Source: Cypionkella sp. (GTDB lineage: Bacteria > Pseudomonadota > Alphaproteobacteria > Rhodobacterales > Rhodobacteraceae). Taken from it: DNA of 7,982 nt. The notes below the pieces were generated by a model. That model was not told the DNA's origin, made no database searches, and saw only the letters and a program-made list of their open reading frames with translations. The position numbers and the translations under genes are program-made. Where the stretch lies: the NCBI GenBank assembly GCA_018063485.1, contig JAGPBG010000086.1:1-7982 (forward strand). The letters are read 5' to 3'. How positions within the stretch are numbered: position 1 is the first letter of the stretch; the number at the start of each line of letters is the position of its first letter. This document shows positions 1 through 6,821 of the stretch, piece after piece.

Positions 1-20
1 GTGAAATCCTTCATAAACAT
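1..20 (-). CDS. N-terminus of an unidentified gene leaving the window
   Basis: Only about six codons are inside the window, reading M-F-M-K-D-F on the minus strand and running off the left edge. The start is proposed because a clear Shine-Dalgarno sequence, AAGGA on the minus strand (28-32), sits 7 nt upstream of the ATG at 20-18. A second in-frame ATG at 14-12 is less well spaced. Too little is visible to name a product. The gene would lie downstream of, and in the same direction as, the EamA transporter, about 216 bp away. The call rests only on the ribosome binding site and the start codon, so it is tentative. Confidence 0.42.
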
Positions 21-236
21 GGGCTTATCCTTTGGTTGAAACTGGCTGTTAAGGTCTGTGGCGGTTTTGGTCGCCTTGTGCCCAATCAGCACCCAGATTT
101 TGCCATTTTTTCGACAAGCCTGCGGCGGCGATTTGTCATTGGTTCATATGGGGAAACAATAATCCCCGAAATGGGCGGCAAAGCGCGAATGCGCCCATGC
201 ATTAGGCGTTTGTTAAGCAACAATCACACGAGCGGA
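21..236. other. Intergenic region between the transporter and the left-edge gene
   Basis: No convincing gene is seen here. A plus-strand frame is open from position 3 through 440, but it has no ribosome binding site, matches no family I recognise, and runs antisense into the transporter gene, so I treat it as chance. Three short inverted repeats are present: TTGTT/AACAA (210-214 and 219-223, 4-nt loop), AATGC/GCATT (188-192 and 199-203) and GGGGA/TCCCC (150-154 and 163-167). They follow the transporter stop codon, but each is only 5 bp and none is followed by a T tract, so I do not call a terminator. The region should hold the promoter of the left-edge gene if that gene is not co-transcribed; I could not locate one. 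Confidence 0.5.
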
Positions 237-1109
237 TCAGGCGATTCGCCGTCTTTGCCCCAGAATCAACACCCCGCAGATCACAATGATGGCGCTGCCG
301 ATCAGGGTGGCGGCATCGGGGCGCTCGTGAAACAGCACAACGCCGACGATCAGCGCAAACAGCAGCCTTGTGTAGCGAAACGGCGTGACCACAGCGATTT
401 CGCCGTTGCGCATGGCATTGGTCAGCCCGGCATAGGATGAGGTGCCAAACACCGTCGCCCCCACAACCAAGCAAAGCCCGGTCAGATCGGGCCATTTCGC
501 GCCACCCGAAACCGCCAAAATCACCACGCCCGCCAGCGCCAGCACCAGAAATCCGGCAACCCCAAGCTGAGCGTTGGTCAGAGCCGGTGCTGCGGCCCGC
601 GTGGCCAGATCGCGCCCGGCAAAGCCGAGCATCCCGGCCAGTGCCAGCAGCGCCAAAGCGTCAAAGCCATGCAGGCCGGGGCGGATGATCACCAGAACGC
701 CGATGAAACCCGCCACGATCAAAAGCCAGCGCCACGGGCTGACCTTTTCCTGAAACAGCCACGCCGCCCCCAGCACCACCACCAGCGGTGTCGCCTGCAA
801 GATTGCCGAAGCCGTGGAAATCGGGGTGAGGGCGATGGCAAGGGCGTAGAATAACCGGCCGTTCACCTCAAGTACCGAGCGGATGACCATGGTGCGCGAA
901 AGAAGCGCGGGCGGAAATGCTTGTTCGCCGCGCCGGATGGCGACAAGGGCAAAGATCATGGCCCCGGTCAGGCCCATCATCACCAGTACTTGACCAATGG
1001 GCAAATGGTGGGAGGCGAATTTGAGAAAAGCATCTTCAACCGCAAATCCCGCCATGGCGGCGGTCATCCAAAGGCTGCCGGCAAGGTTTCCGCTTGCGTC
1101 ACGCGCCAT
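237..1109 (-). CDS. DMT-superfamily (EamA) membrane transporter
   Basis: This is a 290-residue inner-membrane protein of the drug/metabolite transporter superfamily, a group that moves small metabolites; the substrate cannot be read from the sequence. Hydrophobic segments account for about ten membrane helices in two tandem EamA repeats. The repeat ends are recognisable: PLVVVLGAAWLFQEK followed by a helix and an RPG turn (about residues 107-145), and RYTRLLFALIVGVVLFHER followed by the last helix (about 245-285). Length is normal for the family (280-310). The tail is basic (QRRRIA), as expected for a cytoplasmic C-terminus. No good Shine-Dalgarno precedes the ATG at 1109, and Met15 is an alternative start. 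The gene follows the LysR regulator on the same strand after 130 bp containing two inverted repeats, so co-transcription or joint control is possible but unproven. Confidence 0.9.
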   Translation of the reverse strand: MARDASGNLAGSLWMTAAMAGFAVEDAFLKFASHHLPIGQVLVMMGLTGAMIFALVAIRRGEQAFPPALLSRTMVIRSVLEVNGRLFYALAIALTPISTASAILQATPLVVVLGAAWLFQEKVSPWRWLLIVAGFIGVLVIIRPGLHGFDALALLALAGMLGFAGRDLATRAAAPALTNAQLGVAGFLVLALAGVVILAVSGGAKWPDLTGLCLVVGATVFGTSSYAGLTNAMRNGEIAVVTPFRYTRLLFALIVGVVLFHERPDAATLIGSAIIVICGVLILGQRRRIA

Positions 1110-1176
1110 GATGGCCGGATGGATTGGGGGTCAGGGCCATGTTCGCGACTGCCGTGGTTCAAGGAATCGCGCCTAT

Positions 1177-1203
1177 GTGGCACGGGTTTCGCGCTGGTGC
1201 CAC
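1177..1203. repeat. Inverted repeat 1 in the LysR-transporter spacer
   Basis: The arms GTGGCAC (1177-1183) and GTGCCAC (1197-1203) are exactly complementary, 7 bp each, with a 13-nt loop. The element directly abuts the stronger inverted repeat at 1204-1234. On the minus strand it would be the second of two consecutive hairpins after the LysR stop codon. No T run follows, so it is not a classical intrinsic terminator. Confidence 0.6.
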
Positions 1204-1234
1204 CCATATTGCGCGTGTTTGATGCGCAATATGG
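1204..1234. repeat. Perfect 11-bp inverted repeat just after the LysR gene
   Basis: The arms CCATATTGCGC (1204-1214) and GCGCAATATGG (1224-1234) are exactly complementary and separated by 9 nt. The element lies 5 bp beyond the LysR stop codon (1240-1242) and about 95 bp upstream of the transporter start. As RNA it would form a strong hairpin at the end of the LysR message, but no U tract follows on the minus strand. As DNA, the two arm centres are about 20 bp apart, two helical turns, which would also suit a dimeric regulator. Terminator, mRNA 3' stabiliser and operator all remain possible. Confidence 0.65.
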
Positions 1235-1239
1235 CTGGA

Positions 1240-2133
1240 TCAGCCGTCGCGCTCGGCCAGTGCCCAATCGACGAAGGCCTTGACGGATTTTTCAGTGCGG
1301 CGGTTGCGGGCTGTGGTGGAGAGCACAAAGTAATCCGATCCGACTGGCCGCGTGTGATCGAATAGCTGGACCAAACTCCCCGAGGCGATATCAGGCCCAA
1401 CCATTGCCAGCGGACAAAGCGCAACACCTTGCCCCGAGAGTGCCGCCGCGCGAAGCAGGTTGAAATCTTCGAAAATCGGGCCGACGAGTGCCGGTTCCGG
1501 GGCCAGACCCGCTTGGCGCAGCCAATCTTCCCAGCCCAGATGTCCACCGTCATGCAAAAGGCCAAGCGCCACCAGGTCGGCAGTGGTTTGTGGCGGGCGT
1601 TTGGTCTTTTGCAGCAGCGTCGGGCTGCACACCGGCGCGCTGTCGCCTTTCAGGAAAAACTGGCTGATCACGCCGGGCAGTTGCGGCGGTTGCGGGGCAA
1701 AGACAAAGGCGAGGTCGATGTCATTGAAATTGATGTCGCGCCCGTGCATTGCATAGACGATCCTGGTTTCGATCTCGGGGTAGGCGGCGCGAAAAGCGCT
1801 CAGCCTTGGGATCAGCCAGCACATGGCGACCGAGGGGATGGTGGCTATGACCAGCGCCTGTGAGGCCGTGCCCGCGCGCAACCGGTTGCAAGCGGCCTCA
1901 ATCTCGGACAGCGACAGCGACAGCGCGCGGCCCAGGTCGGCCCCATGCGGCAACAGCCGGGCGCGGTTGCCCTCGCGTTCAAACAGCGGTGTACCGAGCC
2001 AATCTTCGAAATGGCGGACCTGATGGCTGATGGCCGATTGGGTGACAAACAGCGCATCGGCGGCCGCCTTGAACGAGCCGAACCGGGCAACGGCTTCGAA
2101 CGCGCGCAGGGCATTGAGCGGGGGCGTGGTCAT
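1240..2133 (-). CDS. LysR-family transcriptional regulator (GcvA-like)
   Basis: This 297-residue cytoplasmic DNA-binding regulator has the standard LysR layout. An N-terminal winged helix-turn-helix occupies about residues 5-65, with LNALRAFEAVARFGSFKAAA leading into VTQSAISHQVRHFEDWLG, the signature of the GcvA-like branch. A two-lobed effector-binding domain follows from about residue 90 to 290, with IPSVAMCWLIPRLSAFRAAYP at its start. The ATG at 2133 is supported by a GAAGG Shine-Dalgarno (2140-2144) 6 nt upstream, and length is normal. It is divergently transcribed from the creatinase gene across 126 bp, the classical arrangement of a LysR regulator with its target, so I infer that it controls creatinase and its own expression. 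The effector (creatine, sarcosine or glycine) cannot be read from sequence. The transporter behind it is a second possible target. Confidence 0.93.
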   Translation of the reverse strand: MTTPPLNALRAFEAVARFGSFKAAADALFVTQSAISHQVRHFEDWLGTPLFEREGNRARLLPHGADLGRALSLSLSEIEAACNRLRAGTASQALVIATIPSVAMCWLIPRLSAFRAAYPEIETRIVYAMHGRDINFNDIDLAFVFAPQPPQLPGVISQFFLKGDSAPVCSPTLLQKTKRPPQTTADLVALGLLHDGGHLGWEDWLRQAGLAPEPALVGPIFEDFNLLRAAALSGQGVALCPLAMVGPDIASGSLVQLFDHTRPVGSDYFVLSTTARNRRTEKSVKAFVDWALAERDG

Positions 2134-2259
2134 GTCAGGCCTTCAGGGTGAGATTTTCTAATACTAAGGCTGAAAGATCATCTTTTGACAAGCATCGGTT
2201 TCAAGGGCTTTGCTGATGGGGAACGGGTCAGCCCTGCACCGCAACAGTTGGAGGATATC
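2134..2259. promoter_or_regulatory. Divergent LysR/creatinase control region
   Basis: These 126 bp separate two divergent starts. At 2173-2185 there is a dyad, AAAGA-TCA-TCTTT, and a looser wider pairing of GATTTTC (2152-2158) with GAAAGATC (2172-2179). A perfect -35 hexamer, TTGACA (2185-2190), touches the end of the dyad, but the best -10 at suitable spacing (TTTGCT, 2209-2214) matches only half of the consensus, as expected for a promoter needing an activator. The creatinase Shine-Dalgarno GGAGGA (2250-2255) lies 4 nt before its ATG, and the LysR GAAGG (2140-2144) lies on the other strand. The assignment of an operator is inference from layout and the short dyad. Confidence 0.45.
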
Positions 2260-3483
2260 ATGGAACGCGAACGCTTTCAAAACTACGTCGGCAACGGCCA
2301 CAAAGCCAAGCCCACATTTTCGGATACCGAGATGCAGCGGCGTCTGGACGCGATCCGCGGCCATATGGCCAAGGAAGGAATAGATGCTGCGCTGTTTTCC
2401 AGCTATCATTGCATCAACTATTATTCCGATTTCCTGTTCTGTTATTTCGGCCGCCGCTATGGCTTTCTGGTCGATCACAACATCGCAACCTCGATCAGCG
2501 CCGGCATTGATGGTGGCCAGCCTTGGCGCCGGACCTTTGGCGGCAAGAATCTGACCTATACCGACTGGCAGAAAGACAATTATTTTCATGCCATTCGCAG
2601 CCTGACCGGCGGCGTGAAGCGTTTGGGCATCGAGTTTGACCATATCAACATCGACACGCTGAACCTGCTGAAATCGGAATTCCCGAACATGGAATTCGTC
2701 GATATCGCAGCGGCTTCCATGCGTCTGCGGATGATCAAATCGGCCGAGGAAATCGCCCATATTACCAAGATGACCCGGATCGCCGACATCGGCGGTGCGG
2801 CCTGCGTCGAGGCGATTGCCGTGGGCGTGCCCGAGCATGAGGTGGCGCTGCACTCGACCGCCACCATGGTGCGCGAGATCGCCAGGGTCTGGCCCGATGG
2901 CGAGTTGCTGGATACCTGGACCTGGTTCCAGTCGGGCATCAACACCGATGGCGCCCACAATCCGGTGACCAGCCGCAAGATCGAAAAAGGCGATATCCTG
3001 TCGCTGAACTGCTTCCCGATGGTGGCGGGCTATTATGTGGCGCTGGAACGGACGCTGTTCTCGGAAGATGCATCGGACGAGCATATCCGCCTGTGGAACA
3101 TCAACTGCGCGGTGCATGATCGTGGCAAGGAATTGCTGGTGCCCGGTGCCAAGTGCAGCGACATCGCCAAGGAATTGAACGAGATGTATGCCGCCGAAAA
3201 CCTGCTGCAATACCGCAGCTTTGGCTATGGCCACTCCTTCGGCGTGCTGTGCCATTACTATGGCCGTGAGGCCGGGCTTGAGTTGCGCGAAGATTGCGAC
3301 ACCGTGCTGGAAGAGGGTATGGTTGTGTCGATGGAGCCGATGATCACCGTGCCGAACCATCTACCGGGCGCTGGCGGCTATCGCGAGCATGACATTCTGG
3401 TCATCACCAAGGAAAACAACAAGGGCAACACCAACATCACCGGCTTTGCCTACGGCCCCGAGCATCTGATCGTCAAGAACTGA
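2260..3483 (+). CDS. Creatinase (creatine amidinohydrolase)
   Basis: This 407-residue enzyme hydrolyses creatine to sarcosine and urea in the cytoplasm. It has the pita-bread fold of the M24 family, but creatinases need no metal. Compared from memory with the 403-residue Pseudomonas putida enzyme, similarity is high throughout, offset by one residue. The residues I know as active-site residues are all present: Phe63 and Arg65 (CYFGRRYG), His233 as catalytic base (NTDGAHNPV), Glu263 (ALERTLF), Arg336 (YGREAGLELRED) and Glu359 (SMEPMI). The sequence WTWFQSGINTDGAHNP is typical of creatinase rather than of prolidase or ectoine hydrolase. The ATG at 2260 is chosen over an upstream in-frame TTG (2185) because GGAGGA precedes it at good distance and the family begins here. 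The gene is divergent from a LysR regulator, its probable activator, and ends before the G/C hairpin shared with dapA. No sarcosine oxidase or urease gene is in view. Confidence 0.95.
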   Translation: MERERFQNYVGNGHKAKPTFSDTEMQRRLDAIRGHMAKEGIDAALFSSYHCINYYSDFLFCYFGRRYGFLVDHNIATSISAGIDGGQPWRRTFGGKNLTYTDWQKDNYFHAIRSLTGGVKRLGIEFDHINIDTLNLLKSEFPNMEFVDIAAASMRLRMIKSAEEIAHITKMTRIADIGGAACVEAIAVGVPEHEVALHSTATMVREIARVWPDGELLDTWTWFQSGINTDGAHNPVTSRKIEKGDILSLNCFPMVAGYYVALERTLFSEDASDEHIRLWNINCAVHDRGKELLVPGAKCSDIAKELNEMYAAENLLQYRSFGYGHSFGVLCHYYGREAGLELREDCDTVLEEGMVVSMEPMITVPNHLPGAGGYREHDILVITKENNKGNTNITGFAYGPEHLIVKN

Positions 3484-3540
3484 CATCAGGGCTGTTCGTG
3501 TCATGGCCTGAAATGACGGGTATCGTTTGTCGGTGCATAA

Positions 3541-3566
3541 TCGGGGGGGGGATTTCCCCCCCCCGA
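3541..3566. terminator. Bidirectional terminator hairpin with a G9/C9 stem
   Basis: The left arm is T-C-G9 (3541-3551), the loop ATTT (3552-3555), and the right arm C9-G-A (3556-3566), giving an 11-bp perfect stem. It lies between the convergent creatinase (stop 3481-3483) and dapA (stop codon 3571-3573) genes. On the plus strand it is followed by ACTTTTA, a short T run; on the minus strand by GATTATG, so termination should be better for creatinase than for dapA. The dapA stop codon overlaps that T run. An uninterrupted run of nine G and nine C is unusual and is also prone to length errors in replication and sequencing. Confidence 0.75.
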
Positions 3567-3570
3567 ACTT

Positions 3571-4443
3571 TTACAGAACTCCCGCGTGCTGCATGGCGGC
3601 TTTGATCCGCGCCTTGGTCGGATCGGTCAAGCCCACCAGTGGCAGGCGGACATCTTCGGAACACATGCCCAGCAGCGACAGGCCATATTTCGCGCCAACC
3701 AGTCCCGGCTCGATGAAGATGGCTTCGTGCAGGGGCATCAGGCGGTCTTGCAGCGCCAAGGCTTTGGCGTAATCGCCCGCCAGCGTTGCCAGTTGAAACT
3801 CGGCGCAAAGGCGGGGTGCGACATTGGCGGTCACCGAGATACAGCCGGTGCCGCCATGGGCGTTGAAACCCAAAGCGGTGGCATCCTCGCCTGAAACCTG
3901 GATGAAATCGGTGCCGCAGGTGGCGCGTTGCTGACTGACGCGCTCAATTTTGCCTGTGGCGTCTTTTACCCCGATGATGCGGGGCAGTTTGGCCAGTTGG
4001 CCCATGGTTTCGGGCGACATATCGACCACTGATCTGCCCGGAATGTTGTAGATGATGATCGGCAGGGTGCAGCACTCATGCAGCGCGGTGTAATGGGCGA
4101 TCAACCCGGCTTGGGTGGGCCTGTTGTAATACGGGGTCACCACCAACGCCGCTGTCGCCCCCACCTTTTCGGCGTGGCGGATCAGGCTGATGCCTTCGAC
4201 GGTGTTGTTGGAACCAGCGCCCGCGATCACCGGCACTCGGCCCGCGGTGGTTTCCACCACCACTTCGATCACCTTTTGATGCTCGGCATGGCTGAGGGTG
4301 GGGCTTTCGCCGGTGGTGCCAACGGGGACCAACCCGGTCGAGCCCTGATCAATATGCCATTCGATCAGGTTCTTCAGTGTCACCAGATCGAGTTCGCCGT
4401 TTTTGAACGGCGTTACCAAGGCGGGAATAGACCCTTTGATCAT
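3571..4443 (-). CDS. dapA: 4-hydroxy-tetrahydrodipicolinate synthase
   Basis: DapA condenses pyruvate with aspartate semialdehyde, the first committed step towards diaminopimelate and lysine, in the cytoplasm as a TIM-barrel tetramer. The 290-residue protein matches the family's usual length (about 292). Key residues are visible: the Schiff-base Lys160 in GVKDATG, the proton-relay pair Thr44 (GTTGES) and Tyr132 (IIYNIPGR), Tyr106 (VTPYYN) from the neighbouring subunit, and Arg137, which binds the aspartate semialdehyde carboxylate. The [11 protein letters not shown] motif follows at about 197-207. The full set supports a true DapA rather than an N-acetylneuraminate lyase or other relative. 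The start has an AGGAG Shine-Dalgarno (complement of 4453-4457) 9 nt upstream. It is divergent from the transglycosylase gene and convergent with creatinase; the link to the former is cell-wall synthesis and turnover. Confidence 0.96.
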   Translation of the reverse strand: MIKGSIPALVTPFKNGELDLVTLKNLIEWHIDQGSTGLVPVGTTGESPTLSHAEHQKVIEVVVETTAGRVPVIAGAGSNNTVEGISLIRHAEKVGATAALVVTPYYNRPTQAGLIAHYTALHECCTLPIIIYNIPGRSVVDMSPETMGQLAKLPRIIGVKDATGKIERVSQQRATCGTDFIQVSGEDATALGFNAHGGTGCISVTANVAPRLCAEFQLATLAGDYAKALALQDRLMPLHEAIFIEPGLVGAKYGLSLLGMCSEDVRLPLVGLTDPTKARIKAAMQHAGVL

Positions 4444-4465
4444 GGCGCACGACTCCTCTGGGAAG

Positions 4466-4515
4466 GGGGCGGTGAGTCGCCCCGTGATTTTATCCGCTTT
4501 GATTAGCGATGGCAG
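4466..4515 (-). promoter_or_regulatory. Predicted dapA promoter and leader hairpin
   Basis: On the minus strand, a -35 of CTGCCA (complement of 4510-4515, 4 of 6 matches) is separated by exactly 17 bp from a -10 of TAAAAT (complement of 4487-4492, 5 of 6 matches). Transcription should begin near 4480, giving a leader of about 37 nt. A 6-bp GC stem, GGGGCG (4466-4471) with CGCCCC (4478-4483), would fold at the very 5' end of that leader, upstream of the Shine-Dalgarno. The leader is too short for a lysine riboswitch. No equally good promoter was found for the transglycosylase in 4516-4612. Confidence 0.45.
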
Positions 4516-4612
4516 CCGGATTTGCCAAGGCGGGGCGAAGGATTGCCCGGAAATGGAGACAATAACGGGCTTGTGGCTTGTGAGGTGGGACAGGTTGGGG
4601 CAGAATTACAAG

Positions 4613-6595
4613 ATGAGCAGAGCAAAAACGATCGCAGAAGCGGTACTTCTTTCCCTATCTTTGCACATCGCGCCGATGGCTGCGGTGATGGTTGTTGCAC
4701 CTGCGGTCGCAAGGGCGGATGAGGCGCAATCCTTGACGCGCGCGCTGGCGGCGGCGGCGGCCAAGGACTGGCCCACCGCGCTGGCCGAGGCGCAGGGCGC
4801 CGGGCAGATCGGCGGCGATGTGATCCGCTGGCAATGGCTGCGCGATGGGCAAGGCAAGCTGGGCGATTATGAGGATTTCATGGCGCGGCGGGCCGATTGG
4901 CCGGGGCTGCAACTCTTGCGCGAAAAGGGCGAGGTTGCGGTGGCGCGCTCGATTGATCCTTCGCGGATTGTCGCCTATTTCGCCAAGGACAAACCGCGCA
5001 CCGGCTTGGGGGCGGTCACTTTGGTTGGGGCGCTCAGGGCGTTGGGCCGTGAGACCGATGCCGAGGCCGAGGCGTTTCGCGCTTGGGCTGGGTTGAAATT
5101 CACCGCCGAGGATCAGACCGCCTTGCTGGCGATGGAAGGCACAACGCTGAAAACCGCACATGAGGTGCGGCTGGATCGGCTGCTTTGGGCCGGAGGGCGG
5201 CGCGATGAGGTCGCCAGGATGCTGCCCCTTGTGGCACGGGATTGGCGCGCGCTGGCCGAGGCGCGGCTCGCGCTGGATACCGATGCGCCGGATGTGCCGG
5301 CCAGGCTGAAATCGGTGCCCAAGGCTTTGGCCAAGGATGCCGGCTTGGCCTATGCCCGCTTTGTCTGGCGGATGCGCAAAGACCTCTATCCCGAGGCGAT
5401 GGCGATGATCCTTGAACGCAGTGGATCGGCGGCCAGTCTGGGTGATCCTGCGGCCTGGGCGGATCGGCGGACGCTGCTGGCGCGCTATCTGATGCGGACC
5501 GGTGATCCGAAAGATGCCTATAAGGTGGCGGCCGGGCATCATTTGAAACCGGGGGCGGATTATGTCGATCTTGAGTTTCTGTCGGGCTTTATCGCGCTGC
5601 GCAAGCTGAACGATCCGGCGACGGCGATCAAACATTTCGCCCATATGAAAGAGGCGGTCGAGACGCCGATCTCGCTGGCGCGGGCGCATTACTGGATGGG
5701 CCGCGCGCTGGAGGCCAAGGGTGATGCGGGCGGGGCAAAGGCCGAGTTTCAGAAGGCCGCGCGGTATCAGACTGCATTTTACGGGTTGATGGCGGCGGAA
5801 AAACTGGGGTTGAATCTGGATCCGGCTTTGATTGCGGGTTCTGGCCCCAAAGGCCGCTGGCAAGATCAGCCCTGGGCGAAGTCCTCGGTGTTGCAGGCCG
5901 CTCGCTTGTTGTTGAAGGCGGGAGATCGGGCGCAGGCCAAGCGGTTTGTGCTGCATCTGGGTGAGGGGTTGGATGGCAACGGTATTGCCCTGCTGTCGGA
6001 GATGGCGCTTGAGATCAACGAGCCGCATATAGCGGTTCTGGTTGGCAAGGCCGCAGCAGAACGGGGGATCATTCTGACGCGCGCCTATTACCCGGTGCCC
6101 GCGATGGTGCCCGATGGTCTGGCTGTCAGCCGGGCGCTGGCACTGGCGATTGCACGACGCGAAAGCGAGTTTGACCCGGCGGCGCAAAGCCATGCGGGCG
6201 CGCGCGGGTTGATGCAGTTGATGCCCGAAACGGCTGAGAGGATGTCGGCGGCGCTGGGCCTGCCCTACAGCCTGGGCAGCCTGACGGCCGATCCGGCCTA
6301 TAACGTGCGGGTTGGGTCGGAATATCTGGCCAAAATGGCCGAGAATTTCGGGCCTTCGGTGGCCTTGATTGCGTCGGGCTATAATGCCGGGCCGAACCGG
6401 CCCAAGCGCTGGATATCCGAGTTTGGCGATCCGAGGTCTGCCGATGTCGATGTGGTGGATTGGGTCGAGACGATCCCCTTTGGTGAAACCCGCACCTATG
6501 TGATGCGGGTGGCCGAAGGTGTGGTGATCTACCGCGCCAAGCTGCGCGGCTCGGTTGGGCCGGTGAATATCCGGGCGGAATTGACCGGGCGTTAG
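4613..6595 (+). CDS. slt: Soluble lytic murein transglycosylase (Slt70-like, GH23)
   Basis: This enzyme cleaves the MurNAc-GlcNAc bond of peptidoglycan in the periplasm, leaving 1,6-anhydro-MurNAc ends. The 660-residue product starts with a signal peptide: basic residues R3 and K5, a hydrophobic stretch from about 8 to 30, and a probable cut after Ala35 (AVARA before DEA). An alpha-helical superhelix with TPR-like pairs follows (about 36-480), including YWMGRALEAKG at 360. The C-terminal SLT domain (about 500-640) carries the catalytic Glu517 in RRESEFDP, GLMQLMP (532-538) and GYNAGP around Tyr590-Asn591. The layout is that of Slt70. The reading frame is open back to 4403, but that extension overlaps dapA antisense and precedes the signal peptide. 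The start is not certain: the ATG at 4613 lacks a close Shine-Dalgarno, while an in-frame TTG at 4595 has GAGG (4582-4585) 9 nt upstream. The stop codon's last base begins a palindromic repeat. Confidence 0.93.
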   Translation: MSRAKTIAEAVLLSLSLHIAPMAAVMVVAPAVARADEAQSLTRALAAAAAKDWPTALAEAQGAGQIGGDVIRWQWLRDGQGKLGDYEDFMARRADWPGLQLLREKGEVAVARSIDPSRIVAYFAKDKPRTGLGAVTLVGALRALGRETDAEAEAFRAWAGLKFTAEDQTALLAMEGTTLKTAHEVRLDRLLWAGGRRDEVARMLPLVARDWRALAEARLALDTDAPDVPARLKSVPKALAKDAGLAYARFVWRMRKDLYPEAMAMILERSGSAASLGDPAAWADRRTLLARYLMRTGDPKDAYKVAAGHHLKPGADYVDLEFLSGFIALRKLNDPATAIKHFAHMKEAVETPISLARAHYWMGRALEAKGDAGGAKAEFQKAARYQTAFYGLMAAEKLGLNLDPALIAGSGPKGRWQDQPWAKSSVLQAARLLLKAGDRAQAKRFVLHLGEGLDGNGIALLSEMALEINEPHIAVLVGKAAAERGIILTRAYYPVPAMVPDGLAVSRALALAIARRESEFDPAAQSHAGARGLMQLMPETAERMSAALGLPYSLGSLTADPAYNVRVGSEYLAKMAENFGPSVALIASGYNAGPNRPKRWISEFGDPRSADVDVVDWVETIPFGETRTYVMRVAEGVVIYRAKLRGSVGPVNIRAELTGR

Positions 6596-6706
6596 AGCGC
6601 GTTGCGTTCAATCAGATACCTGTATTCACCTCGCAACCCGAGGCAGCGATTGCCCTTGCCGACGCGTTCGGGTTGCGAGGTGAAGTCAATCTAACGCAAC
6701 GCGCTC
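6595..6706. repeat. 112-bp two-tier palindromic element
   Basis: The outer arms GAGCGCGTTGCGTT (6595-6608) and AACGCAACGCGCTC (6693-6706) are exactly complementary over 14 bp. The inner arms TTCACCTCGCAACCCGA (6625-6641) and TCGGGTTGCGAGGTGAA (6668-6684) are exactly complementary over 17 bp. They are joined by an asymmetric internal loop (16 nt left, 8 nt right) and capped by a 26-nt loop. GTTGCG or its complement CGCAAC occurs four times in alternation (6601, 6632, 6672, 6695), so two smaller side-by-side hairpins could form instead. It lies between the convergent transglycosylase and mnmD genes and may end both transcripts, though no T tract follows. Size, symmetry and position resemble a REP- or MITE-like intergenic repeat; there is no coding capacity and no obvious target-site duplication. 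Confidence 0.8.
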
Positions 6707-6821
6707 CAGGGGAAATTCACCCAAGGCCCGGCCACCAGCTCTGGCGCAACGGGTCATTGCAAATCGTGACGCCAAATGGCGCTGTCTGCCGATAGGCAAA
6801 GGCTTGCGACCGCGGTGATCC
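6707..6821. other. Remaining spacer before the mnmD stop codon
   Basis: This is non-coding as far as I can tell. The only structure seen is a small CGCC-AAAT-GGCG hairpin at 6770-6781, with no T tract. A short plus-strand frame from 6777 reads antisense into mnmD and looks like chance. Confidence 0.5.

Noticed and set aside
3..440. Open plus-strand frame of about 146 codons at the left edge
   Set aside because: No Shine-Dalgarno at its possible starts, no family resemblance, and half of it is antisense to the well-supported transporter gene.
2185..2259. TTG start that would lengthen creatinase by 25 residues
   Set aside because: The ATG at 2260 has GGAGGA four bases upstream and agrees with the known start of the family; the TTG is part of a possible -35 box.
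2164..3360. 398-codon minus-strand open frame opposite creatinase
   Set aside because: It is antisense to a clear enzyme gene; its His/Gly/Ala-rich sequence is typical of the shadow frame of GC-rich codons, and it matches nothing I recognise.
3500..3517. GTCAT/ATGAC inverted repeat after the creatinase stop
   Set aside because: Only 5 bp with an 8-nt loop, not distinguishable from chance, and the strong hairpin at 3541-3566 explains termination.
4444..4612. Possible lysine riboswitch or other structured leader for dapA
   Set aside because: The predicted leader is only about 37 nt, far too short, and shows only one small GC stem.
4655..6193. 512-codon minus-strand open frame opposite the transglycosylase
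   Set aside because: Rich in Arg, Gln, Pro and His, as expected from the complement of GC-rich codons; no start site, motif or membrane segment supports it.
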